Positions 7,896-16,372 of a DNA stretch of 20,904 bases are shown one piece after another; within the stretch, counting starts at the first letter, position 1, and the number at the start of each line of letters is the position of its first letter. Under the pieces are notes generated by a model. That model worked only from the letters and a program-made list of their open reading frames with translations, was not told the origin of the DNA and did not search any database. The stretch is taken from NCBI GenBank assembly GCA_029976905.1, contig JAPOLW010000011.1, positions 1-20,904 on the forward strand, written 5' to 3'. The translations under genes and the position numbers were made by a program. Origin of the DNA: a bacterium (lineage in GTDB: Bacteria; Desulfobacterota; Binatia; UBA12015).

Positions 7896-7992
7896 CGTAG
7901 CGGTGTCCGCAGGATGGAAGTCTAAAGCACCCGGTCCGGTCGGCCGGCAAGTCGGACGGCTGGCAATTCCTTTTGGGTGGGGCCGGTATGCT

Positions 7993-10029
7993 TCAGTCGC
8001 CCAGGTAGCCGAGGGCCCGAAGCGATTCCTCCATTTTCGTCGAGATTTCGATGGCGTCGGTCGCGCCGGGTCTTTGCAATCGCTCCCGCCGACTCTGCGC
8101 GTCGCGCGCGTGCGTCCTCAGGATCTCGAGGAGAGAGTCGATCGATTGATCGTCTGCGGGCGTGGTTTCTTCCGGGTCGTGGCTCAGGTCGAAGAGCTGC
8201 GTCCGCCCATCGGAGAAGAACAGTTTCCAGCGGCCCAGGCGTACACCGGTGCCGTTTCCAATCCAGCCGAAGAAAATCGGAGTGGGTGTCAGCGTCTCTC
8301 CCCGCAGTAGCGGTACCAGGCTGCGCCCCTGGATGTCGGCGGGAGGCGACACCCCGGCGAGTTCGAGGACCGTGGGCGCTACATCGACCAGACTCACCGG
8401 CGTCGGGATCGCGAGCCCTTCGGGCACGCCCGGTCCCCGCAGGACAAAGGGGACTCTGATCTGCTCCTGATGTCCGGCGAGTCCATGGCCGAGAATGCCG
8501 TGCTCGCCGAAGGCCTCGCCATGGTCGGAGAGAACGACGATCAGCGTCTGCTCGGCAAGACCGAGCCGATCGAGTTCCCGCAGGAAGCCAGCGAGCTGCG
8601 CATCCGCCTCGCGGATACTGCGGTCATAGGCATCGAGCAGGTCGCGCTGCTCTGCGGGGATACGGTGGTTCGCGCTCGCTGCCTCGTCGCGAAAGAATTC
8701 CTCGTAGTCCGTGCCGTAGCGGTAGGGCGCGTGGGTCTTGTAGGTGTGGAGGAAGAGAAAGAAGCGATCGTGCCGATGTTCGCGGAGGTAACGCTTCCCT
8801 GCTTCGAAGATTTCCCGTCCACGATCTCGCGCCGAGAAAGCGCGCTCTGTGAGTTGATCGAATCCGAACCAAAACCCCAGCCGCCCGGCGAGAAGTGCGT
8901 CCTCGGTGAAGGCAGCCGTGCGGTACCCCGCATCGCGAAATTGCTCGGGTAGGGTTACAACGGGGGTCTGACGAAGGAGCGAGCCCGGCTGCGGAAGAGC
9001 TTCGGGATAAAGGGAGGTGAAGAGGCTCATGTGCGCATGGCTCGTAAGTGGGAACGTCGTGCTCGTGTCGGCGAAGCTCGTCCCCCGCTGCGCGAGCTCG
9101 CGATCTAGAGCGGGTGAAGTCGTGCGTGCGTAGCCGCTACTCGATAGGTGGTCGGCGCGAAGGGTATCCAGCGAAATCAACACGACGTTCGGTCTCTGGG
9201 CTTCTTCCAGGGTCGGCGCGGTCAAACGGGGGACCCCCCACACGGCTCCGGCCTCCGCGGGTCCTTCGGCGGACAGACGCAGGACGCACTCTTTGGCCGG
9301 CGCGAGATCGAAGTGCGCGTCGTGCCACCCAGAGGCCTCGAAGCCAAGCGTGTGGCGAAGCTCTGCCACGGTGCCCAGTCCCTCGCATGTCAGTCTGGCG
9401 CCGAATCCGACTTCGACCCATCGGTCTATTTCGGTTGGGTACTGCAAGCCAAATTCCAACTCGAGTCTCGAAGGTCGGGTGATCCTGAAGGGATCGGACC
9501 GCAGCCGAGTCGGCCCGGCTTGAAGAGCCTCGACCACGACGTCCACCTTCTTTGCTCCGCGAGTCGTCTTTGGCCCGAGGCGGATCGCGAGACGTTTCCC
9601 CCCGGACTGGACCTGGGTATAGCCGTCCTCCATTCTCGCGGTGTGGAGGAACTGGTGACCCAGCAGAACGTCGTCGTTCTGGCCTTCCTCCGGTCCGGGG
9701 CCGCGATGGACCCCCACTTTGAACAGGGAGCCCCGCTGGGCCTTGAACTTGAGAAGTCGGACTCGAGTGTTCGCAAAGCCGGCCTCATCGACCTTGACGC
9801 CTTTTGCCCTCCCGACGACGACGAGGTCTGGCTGCATGGCGGTCGGTCGTGATTCATCCCCCAACGTTGCCACCGAGCCGTGGAAGATTTCGCGTTTCGG
9901 TTCGAAGTCGTCCCCGTCCAGTCGGAGCGTGACCTCCCGTACCTCCGGTTGGGGGCAGGCAACCAGGAGGGCGGCGAGGAGAGCCAGGGGCACGGGAGCC
10001 CCCGGAGAACCCGGCCGGCGGCGTACCAT
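7993..10029 (-). CDS. Sulfatase / alkaline-phosphatase superfamily lipoprotein with Thr nucleophile position
   Basis: This 678-residue protein has a lipoprotein signal, L-A-A-L-L-V-A-C, with Cys25. An N-terminal domain of about 250 residues, beta-rich by appearance, precedes a sulfatase-type domain from residue 278. That domain starts R-P-N-V-V-L-I-S-L-D-T-L-R-A-D-H, with metal ligand Asp288. The second metal pair is S-D-H-G-E (Asp502-His503). The active-site segment reads T-T-F-P-L-T-S-H-A-H-M-S-L-F-T, so the position that is Cys or Ser in sulfatases appears to be Thr329. Formylglycine cannot form there. Thr nucleophiles are known in phosphoethanolamine- and phosphoglycerol-transferase branches of the superfamily. 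The C-terminal M-E-E-S-L-R-A-L-G-Y-L-G-D is typical of this sulfatase-like group. The frame is open upstream to 10557, but ATG 10029 gives the signal peptide. It is likely in a run with its minus-strand neighbours. Confidence 0.85.
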   Translation of the reverse strand: MVRRRPGSPGAPVPLALLAALLVACPQPEVREVTLRLDGDDFEPKREIFHGSVATLGDESRPTAMQPDLVVVGRAKGVKVDEAGFANTRVRLLKFKAQRGSLFKVGVHRGPGPEEGQNDDVLLGHQFLHTARMEDGYTQVQSGGKRLAIRLGPKTTRGAKKVDVVVEALQAGPTRLRSDPFRITRPSRLELEFGLQYPTEIDRWVEVGFGARLTCEGLGTVAELRHTLGFEASGWHDAHFDLAPAKECVLRLSAEGPAEAGAVWGVPRLTAPTLEEAQRPNVVLISLDTLRADHLSSSGYARTTSPALDRELAQRGTSFADTSTTFPLTSHAHMSLFTSLYPEALPQPGSLLRQTPVVTLPEQFRDAGYRTAAFTEDALLAGRLGFWFGFDQLTERAFSARDRGREIFEAGKRYLREHRHDRFFLFLHTYKTHAPYRYGTDYEEFFRDEAASANHRIPAEQRDLLDAYDRSIREADAQLAGFLRELDRLGLAEQTLIVVLSDHGEAFGEHGILGHGLAGHQEQIRVPFVLRGPGVPEGLAIPTPVSLVDVAPTVLELAGVSPPADIQGRSLVPLLRGETLTPTPIFFGWIGNGTGVRLGRWKLFFSDGRTQLFDLSHDPEETTPADDQSIDSLLEILRTHARDAQSRRERLQRPGATDAIEISTKMEESLRALGYLGD

Positions 10030-10081
10030 CCCCTGCACGATTCCCGGTTGCGGCTGATCGACCAAGGTGGCTCTCTGGCTA

Positions 10082-10104
10082 TCGCATCGTCCGTCGGGAT
10101 GCGA
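10082..10104 (-). terminator. Small hairpin downstream of the beta-helix gene
   Basis: TCGCATC (10082-10088) and GATGCGA (10098-10104) are exact inverted repeats with a nine-base loop, about 36 bases after the beta-helix stop codon and ahead of the sulfatase-like gene. There is no T-run, so attenuation or termination is only a possibility. Confidence 0.2.
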
Positions 10105-10139
10105 CCCTCCCGGTCCACCTCGTGGTCGAGTCCGAATCT

Positions 10140-12495
10140 TCACGGCAAAAGGCAACGAGTCCGGCCATCGGGTTGGGGCGGTCCGAGTGCCGTAGCCACG
10201 GACGCGGCTTCGCTGGCGGCGGAGACGAAGCGACCGCCCTCGCCCACCGCGAGCGGATTGCCCGCGCGCACTGGCGCGACTCCCTCGGTCGCAAGCGCGC
10301 AATGCGTGGTCCCCGAAGTTGCGACCTTCATGGCCGAATCCCGGCCGGACTTTTCGAGGGCGACGCCGACGATCCTCGTCGCTCCGGCTTCGGCCGGGGC
10401 GAGCACCCCGTTGCCCTCCGGGTCTTCGACGATGCTGAGTGCCATTCCCGGAACGATTTCCCGGGGCCGCTCCGGATCGAGATAGACGATCGAGACAGAA
10501 TCGTCCTGGCTCGTGAGCGGTCCATTGGCCAGTGCCGTTCCCATCGACCAGGTCCATCCATCGAGAGGCCGCGCTGTTCCTGCGAAGGTGTTGGCCGCCA
10601 CGGTCAATCCGCGAGCACGCTCCTCTTCCGGCGGAAAGCGGATGCCAATCTCACCTCCTTGGATCGAATTTCCGGCGATGATCCCGCGCGCGACGCGCCC
10701 GGGGGTCCGACCCGAGAGGTCGATCCCATTCTGACCCTGGCTCATGACGAGGATGTTGTCTGCCACCAGAGTCTTGCCGTGCAAACCCCGGGGTTTTCCA
10801 CCCGTCAGTCCGATCATCCAGAGGCCGTGGTATTTCTCCCCAGATCCGCCATGGATGACGTTGTCCGAGATCAGGACGTGCGCGGATGCACCCGACGCTC
10901 CCTCTCTGGGGGTGGCTCCGATCTGCAGGACGGGGCCGTTTTCGGGCAAGCTGCCCCAGGCAAGGTAGTTCCCCGTGATCTGCCAACCCGCGCCTTGCAC
11001 GGAGATCTTGGGTCCTTCTCCACTGAAGATCCGGTTGCCCGAGATGATCGAATTGAATCCCCGGGCGGTCGAGCCGATGCCGATGAAGGTCGCCGTAATC
11101 TGGTTGTCACTCACCCGGGTCTGGGCACCGTCGACCAGAACGCCGATACAGTCGGGTTTCTCGGTCAAGCAGTTCGTCGGGCAATCCTCGTCTGTCTTGC
11201 AAGGCCGTCGATCGATGTGGGGGCGCGCTTCCTCTTCGGCGCAGTAGCTGCGGGTGGACATCCCCTGGTCGCCACATTGGACCCGGCTTTCGCTCAGGAT
11301 CGAATCCGCTCCCAGCCGGACCGCAACGTCGCCTCCGAAGATCCTCGCTGCGTTGATCGAGCCGCCCGGGCGGATCCAGAGACTCGTATCGACCAACTGC
11401 TCCTTGCGCTCATAGTTCGGCCTGCCGTAGTACCCCTTGCCGAGCCAGATTCCCTGTGGCCCGTCGACCCGAGCGAGACCGATCCTGGAATGCGCGAGGT
11501 GGCTCCCGGGCCCGAGCGAGACGCTGCTTTGGCCGAAGACGTGGTCGTAGATCCAGACGTCCTCGACAGAGGCATCGGTGACGCCGGAAAAGTCGATGAC
11601 GTTGATCGCTCCCGGGCCCGATGGAGGGTGGGACGGGCCACCGAAGAGAGCAGGTGCCCGGCGCCGTCGGGTGTTGCCCGCAGGACTCGACATGCGTGCA
11701 CTGGCCGAGTTGTACGCGTTCGCAGTCCTCGTCGAAATCGCAGGCGACCTGGATTCCGGGCGGGGGCTCGGAGCAGAGTTGGGAACACGGTCTGCCGTCG
11801 GCGGCGCCGCCGAGACACGTGCCGTAGAGTCGATTGGTGTCGACGTCGTAGCCTCGCTGGTTCACGTCGATGGTACATCCAGAGATCGTGATCGATCGTG
11901 CGTCCGGTTCGGCCGCGAAGACGGTATAGGGCGCGTCCGGCACCTGGCACGGACCCGTGGAGCAGTCGTCGTCTCGCAGGCACGAGCGTGAAGGTTCCTC
12001 CCGGCAGATTCGATGGGCGAAGGCGGGTTGGCCGGGAAGGTCCGGGCGGCATTGGCCCCCGCCCACGCAATCCGCATCCATTCGACAGGCCGCTCCCGGC
12101 GTATCCCCGCCGACACAAGCAACGCGGGCCAGATCGAAACCCGCAGAGCGGTCTTCACAGAGGATCTCCGTCCCCGAACGAAGCAGGAGAGCCGTTCCTC
12201 CCGGCCCCGGACTTGCAAGTCGCAGACGACAGCCCGACGGGATGCGGACGATCGGTGGGGTGTTTTCGGAGAGCAAGGCGCGCAGGGCCGCGGTGGCGTC
12301 CGTCTGGCCGCTGCAATCCAGGGTTTTCGCTCCTCCCGAGGCGTCCGGCGATCGCGGGGGGACGAAATCGTCCACGGCGCACCGGGCGCTCGTCGGGGAC
12401 ATCCAGGTTGCGGCGAGAGCGGCGAGGGCGATCAGGATGCGAAGTCGCGGTCCAGTGATGCACGGAAGACATTGTGTCTGGCAGACTCGGCGCAT
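10140..12495 (-). CDS. Secreted right-handed beta-helix protein with Cys-rich modules; frame broken once
   Basis: Two frames make one gene. The first runs from ATG 12495 to about 11600, and the second continues to 10140; its first in-frame ATG is at 11693. The frames meet near G-P-G-A-I-N-V-I-D-F, where removing one base from the CCC at 11611-11613 (GGG on the coding strand) joins them into a protein of about 784 residues. An N-terminal signal segment, I-L-I-A-L-A-A-L-A-A-T-W, ends near residue 38. Repeating short strands with N-x-I/V turns (I-S-D-N-V-I-H-G, V-A-D-N-I-L-V, I-A-G-N-S-I-Q-G) indicate a pectate-lyase-like or NosD-like parallel beta-helix. Four C-x-x-D-x-D-C modules interrupt it. 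The C-terminal part (V-R-A-G-N-P-L-A-V-G) resembles a small beta domain also seen in phage-type surface proteins. Such folds bind or cleave polysaccharides, but no catalytic residues are identifiable. The frameshift may be an assembly error. Confidence 0.75.
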
Positions 12496-12556
12496 GGCGC
12501 CTTGTAGCCTGGAGCCGCTACCGGAGGAAACCGTCGTCGGCCCGGGTGGGAACGAC

Positions 12557-13321
12557 TCATCGCCGGTGGGCCACTGCGAGCCAATCCCAGGGGAAGGGAT
12601 CACGCATCCATCGCGGGGGGCGCTCGAACTCGCTGTGCCAATCGTAGAAGACCCGGTCGAGGTGGAGCACTTCCAGGCCGGAACGATGGAGCAGGAGCCG
12701 TAGGTCTTCGGCCAGATAGTGGCGCGTCGGAACGCCGTCGATGCGCACGATTCCCCGCAGGAGCTCCCGACAGGTGCGCGCCGAGGGTGGGAAACCGTCC
12801 TCGGCGGCCTCGGACTCCGGATCGTTCGAGCCTTCGCGTTCGTACCAATGGACGAGTAGGCGGTGCGCCCAGAGAGCGCTTTCAAGGGAGGGAACGACGA
12901 GAAGGAGGCGGCCCTTCGGAGCCAGCGAGCGGATTGCACTCCTCAGAATCGCGTCGCGTAATCCGGCATCGGCCATGATCAGGACGTTGGCGCAGACCAC
13001 GACGTCGCGGCGCGGCCCCGGAACCGCCCGTCCAGTGCCTGCATCCCACGTCCGCAGCGTGACGTTGGCGAGGTCTCCATGGTCGCGCCGCGCGACCGCG
13101 AGCAATGGTTCGGAGTGATCGACCCCGAGCACCCGCTGGAAGCGCGCGGCCAACGGCGGCAGATACTTTCCGACACCGCAGCCGAAATCCAGAGCCGTTT
13201 TTCGTGGGCCGGCAAGTTCGTCGAGGCGACGAGCGATGATGCCGGAGAGGTCGGCGTCGAAGGAACTCAGGATCTCTTCGTCGTACTGCGGTGCCAGGCG
13301 GTCCCAGTAACGACGGTCCAT
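12557..13321 (-). CDS. Class I SAM-dependent methyltransferase
   Basis: This 254-residue protein has a Rossmann methyltransferase domain. Motif I is A-L-D-F-G-C-G-V-G-K-Y (residues 43-53), followed by V-L-G-V-D-H-S (64-70) with the acidic residue Asp68. Later come D-V-V-V-C-A-N-V-L and, at motif III, L-A-P-K-G-R-L-L-L-V-V. The C-terminal third (Y-L-A-E-D-L-R-L-L-L-H-R-S-G-L-E-V) is the usual methyltransferase tail. The substrate is unknown. I start at ATG 13321 because CTGGAGCGG precedes it. ATG 13336 is also in frame, and the open frame upstream to 13804 looks non-coding. The 280 bases between this gene and the acyl-CoA ligase-like gene show no convincing gene. It stops 61 bases before the beta-helix gene and is probably co-transcribed with it. 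Confidence 0.85.
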   Translation of the reverse strand: MDRRYWDRLAPQYDEEILSSFDADLSGIIARRLDELAGPRKTALDFGCGVGKYLPPLAARFQRVLGVDHSEPLLAVARRDHGDLANVTLRTWDAGTGRAVPGPRRDVVVCANVLIMADAGLRDAILRSAIRSLAPKGRLLLVVPSLESALWAHRLLVHWYEREGSNDPESEAAEDGFPPSARTCRELLRGIVRIDGVPTRHYLAEDLRLLLHRSGLEVLHLDRVFYDWHSEFERPPRWMRDPFPWDWLAVAHRR

Positions 13322-13601
13322 CCGCTCCAGACCCATGGGAATCCATAGTCCACGAATCGATCCTGAAAGATAGCCATCGAGGGCCCCGTTCGCATTTTGC
13401 CCGAAGGCTCGGAGTCGCCGTGCCCTTCGCGATCCCAGGCGTCGGGCCCGGTCTCCGACGTCTGTTCCGTCGGTCCTGGTGATGCACCAGAAGCCGCTCG
13501 GGGCTTCGGGAACGCGCACGACCCGGGTGCCGGCGCGTCGCGCCATTCCGCGCAGCGCGAGGGGAAGAAGAAGTACCTGTCGGTGGGTGAAGGCTGCGCG
13601 G

Positions 13602-15346
13602 TCAGGACGGTGATTGCGCGCGGGGGAGTCCCGAGGTGGTCCCGGGATTCTCCGGGTCGCCGTCGGCTGTCGAAGACACGTCCAGGCGAAGCGGAAGAAC
13701 CTTGCCTCGCAACGAGGAGCGGGGTTCCTCCCGCTGCAACCGGAACGTACCGGCACGCTTCCAGACTTCGGCCATGAAGCGTTTCCCCCGGTCCCCCTGT
13801 CCAAGGGCCTCGGCGAGGTGTGCGAGGACCGCCGCCTCCGGTAGGGGCCCGAGTCGCGGATGGACCAGAAGCGTCAGGTAGGTTCGGCCGTCGCCCGCCT
13901 GCTCCTCGACGAGTTGGTAGTCCCCCGCCCGCCCACCGAAGGTCCCCGGCAACTCCGCCTCGACGAGATCGACGACTTCGTCGGCCGGGTAGTTCATCCC
14001 TTCGCTGGTGAACTTCTCGTGGCTGCGAACTCGATGGTCGTGCAGCGAGAGGCCGGCTTCGTCCAGAGGGCAGCCGCAGGCTCGTTCCGACAGAATGCCA
14101 CAGTCGCCATTTTCCACGTTGAGTTGGAAGAGGGCGGCCGAGTCGTAGAGCGTCGTGACGAGAAATGGACGAGCGGTTTCGGTCGATGGCCCGGGCCGAG
14201 CGATCACCGCAAGCGTGTTGAGGTTCACGTGCATGTCGTCGAGTTCGTCGGGCGCGGCGCAACCGAAGCCGATATGGACGGTCCCCGGATCGTAGCCGTA
14301 GGCCACAGTGGTCCGGGCGCCACTTTGATCGATGACGCGCCTCTTGGCCGGTGTCATCGGCTCGCCGGTCGAGATCAGGGTCAGTCCCTCGAGGGAGACG
14401 CCCATCTAGAGTGCCGTGCGGGCGATTTCGACCGAGCCGCTGGCCACGGACCGGAGGCAACTCCGTTGCCCGCGATCGCGCGTTTCGACCACCCAGCGGA
14501 CGATGCGCGAGGCGCCCGCCTCCCGTAGGTCTTGCGGCCGTGCAAAGCCCGGACCGCTGGTGCTTCCGACCAGAGCCAGTCCTCGCGTGAGGAGTGCGGA
14601 GTAAGCTTTCTCGATCGGGTTGTTGTACGGGATGGCGCGCGCGAACCATGTTTCGCATGCGACGCCGCATCGGGCGAGCATGATGGCGAACATCACCGCG
14701 CCCATCCCGGGTAGGGGCGGCGCATAGATGGCAAACCGGTGTTCCCCAAGCCGGTGGGCGGCAAAGAAGGCCCCCACGGTCGCGCTGTCGGCATGAAGCC
14801 ACTCGAAGGAGGAGAGAGCCCGCAAGGGTCGGTTGGAGGACCCACTGCTCTGGGTCAGCCAGCCCGCTCCCGAGTCGGGATGGGCCCCGTCGAAGGGATG
14901 CATGCGAAACCGGAGCTGACCGCGAACGACCTCGGTCTTGCCCTTGAATTCAGAGGCGGTCAGGTAGACGCCCTCCGCGGCCAGCCTCTGCAGTGTGGGC
15001 TCGAGACCGCGTCGACGCACGGCATTTCGGAGATCCGAGAAGGCGCATCCGGCATGTCGGAGGAGACGGGCGTAGGAGTTTCGGGGCGGTCGTAGACCGC
15101 GACCCGGACCGCAGCCAGGAAGCGCGCCGCACGGCTGTCGATCCCTCCTTTCAGATGATCGTGGGCCTTCTCGAGGGGGAGGCGATCCCGAAAGAAGCGC
15201 CGCTGCCCTGAAAATTGGGCGAAGGGAAGGCGGAGCGCCCGGCCGACGGCGATTCCGCGCAAATCCTCCGGAAGCCAATCCGTGCTGCGAAACCTGCGGC
15301 CGGCTTTTCGCGGTGCCGCCTCTTTCTTCGTCGCGTTCCGCTCCAA
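13602..15346 (-). pseudogene. PaaK-like acyl-CoA ligase (adenylate-forming), frameshifted and with in-frame TAG
   Basis: Three pieces give about 581 residues. The first runs from TTG 15346, with GGAGG nine bases upstream, and includes L-P-E-D-L-R-G-I-A-V-G. At 15079-15081 (AAA on the coding strand) one lost base shifts the frame. Restoring it gives Y-D-R-P-E-N-S-Y-A-R-L-L-R-H-A-G-C. The second piece carries G-V-Y-L-T-A-S-E-F-K-G-K and the nucleotide loop T-Q-S-S-G-S-S-N-R-P. At 14408-14406 an in-frame TAG interrupts it; the third piece begins at the adjacent ATG 14405 with I-S-T-G-E-P-M-T-P-A-K and ends at 13602. These motifs match the phenylacetate-CoA-ligase-like branch, which activates carboxylic acids to acyl-CoA through an acyl-AMP. 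It lies 37 bases after the epoxide-hydrolase-like gene, so it looks like the CoA-activation step of the operon. No ribosome site precedes ATG 14405. Two lesions suggest a pseudogene unless both are sequence errors. Confidence 0.7.
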
Positions 15347-15383
15347 TCCACGATCCTCCGACCCGGGCGACAAACGACGGGTC

Positions 15384-16331
15384 CTAGGGGGCGGCGAAGT
15401 GCTCGAGGAGAAGCTGGGCGACTTCGGTTCCGGCAATCTCCGTGACCCAGTGGTTGACGCCCTCGATCACTTCGAACCGGTAGCGGCCCGCGATGAAGTC
15501 GGCGGTCCGCTCGGCGCCCTCCCGGCAGAGGGCGGCGTCCTGGTCACTCCAGATGAAGAGGGTCGGGACGTCGATCAGGCCGACGCTGCCACCGCCCAGT
15601 CCGGTTTCTCGGCTCACGTTGGCGCGATACCAGTTGAGTGCAGCGCGCATGGCGTCGGGCGTCCCCAGCGTGCGGAGGTGGACGTCCACGTCCGCGGGGT
15701 CGACTCCCTCGAAGATGCCGCGCAGGAGCGACGCATCGTCGGCGAGGAGGACGTCTTCGAAGCCAGGCTGCACGAAGAAATCGAAATAGGCCGAGGCTTC
15801 GAATTGGCAGGAATCGGGATCGGCCAATTCGGCCGCGAAGGCGTCGGGGTGTGGAACCGAGATCGGATTGAGAGTGAGAAGGCGTTGGGGAGCGACGGCG
15901 GCCACGCCCCAGGCCACTCCGGCGCCCCAGTCATGGCCCACGAGGTGAAAACGCGCCCAGCCAAGCGCGTCGGCAATTCCCAGGGCGTCGAAAATCAGGT
16001 TGGGAATCGCATAGGCCTGCACGCCTTCGGGTCGGGCCCCCGGGGAGTAGCCCCGCTGGTCCGGCGCCACGGCTCGGTACCCTGCACGGCCGAGCGCCTC
16101 GAGTTGGTCGGCCCATTGCCAGGACGAGGAAGGGAAGCCGTGCAGGAGCAAAACCGGCTCCCCGGCCGCGGGTCCCGCTGCCCGCGCGTCGAAGACCAGG
16201 TCGCCTACCCGGATTTCGATTTCCTCGATGGCTCCCGACGGCGCGGTTGCGGCCGGCGTCGAAGCGCCGTCTCCGCAGGCGAGAAGGAGCAGGGGAAGCA
16301 GAGCCAGGAGGAATCGTGCGAAGCAAGGCAT
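15384..16331 (-). CDS. Epoxide-hydrolase-like alpha/beta hydrolase lipoprotein
   Basis: This 315-residue protein has a lipoprotein signal, L-L-P-L-L-L-L-A-C-G, with Cys19. The alpha/beta hydrolase fold shows H-G-F-P (64-67) and the elbow V-G-H-D-W-G-A-G, where the nucleophile is Asp134 rather than Ser. That is typical of epoxide hydrolases and haloalkane dehalogenases. Asp263 or Asp265 in W-S-D-Q-D and His294 in G-V-N-H-W complete the triad. N-W-Y-R-A (Tyr235) resembles a cap-domain tyrosine of epoxide hydrolases, which favours that role. The lipid anchor puts it in the envelope, unusual for the mostly cytoplasmic family. It is 41 bases downstream of the monooxygenase gene and 37 bases upstream of the ligase-like gene, in one operon. 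It may open an epoxide or lactone-like intermediate, which is inference from context. Confidence 0.85.
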   Translation of the reverse strand: MPCFARFLLALLPLLLLACGDGASTPAATAPSGAIEEIEIRVGDLVFDARAAGPAAGEPVLLLHGFPSSSWQWADQLEALGRAGYRAVAPDQRGYSPGARPEGVQAYAIPNLIFDALGIADALGWARFHLVGHDWGAGVAWGVAAVAPQRLLTLNPISVPHPDAFAAELADPDSCQFEASAYFDFFVQPGFEDVLLADDASLLRGIFEGVDPADVDVHLRTLGTPDAMRAALNWYRANVSRETGLGGGSVGLIDVPTLFIWSDQDAALCREGAERTADFIAGRYRFEVIEGVNHWVTEIAGTEVAQLLLEHFAAP

Positions 16332-16372
16332 GGCCTGACCCTACAGGAACTCGCGACGAGCGGTAGTGCGGC

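Noticed and set aside
6207..7925. 572-codon open frame on the plus strand
   Set aside because: It is antisense to the spermidine-synthase-like membrane protein, has highly charged, low-complexity composition and no recognisable motif. Long antisense frames are common at this GC content.
10030..10557. 176-codon upstream extension of the sulfatase-like gene
   Set aside because: It overlaps the 3' end of the beta-helix gene and is arginine-rich. ATG 10029 gives a proper lipoprotein signal.
10122..11891. 589-codon open frame on the plus strand
   Set aside because: It is antisense to the beta-helix gene, Arg/Asp-rich and without motifs. The minus-strand frame carries clear beta-helix repeats.
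13267..14802. 511-codon minus-strand frame overlapping the ligase-like gene
   Set aside because: It is out of frame with the PaaK-like motifs and arginine-rich, so I treat it as a shadow. A short stretch near 13340-13390 looks slightly protein-like but has no supporting start or homologous motif.
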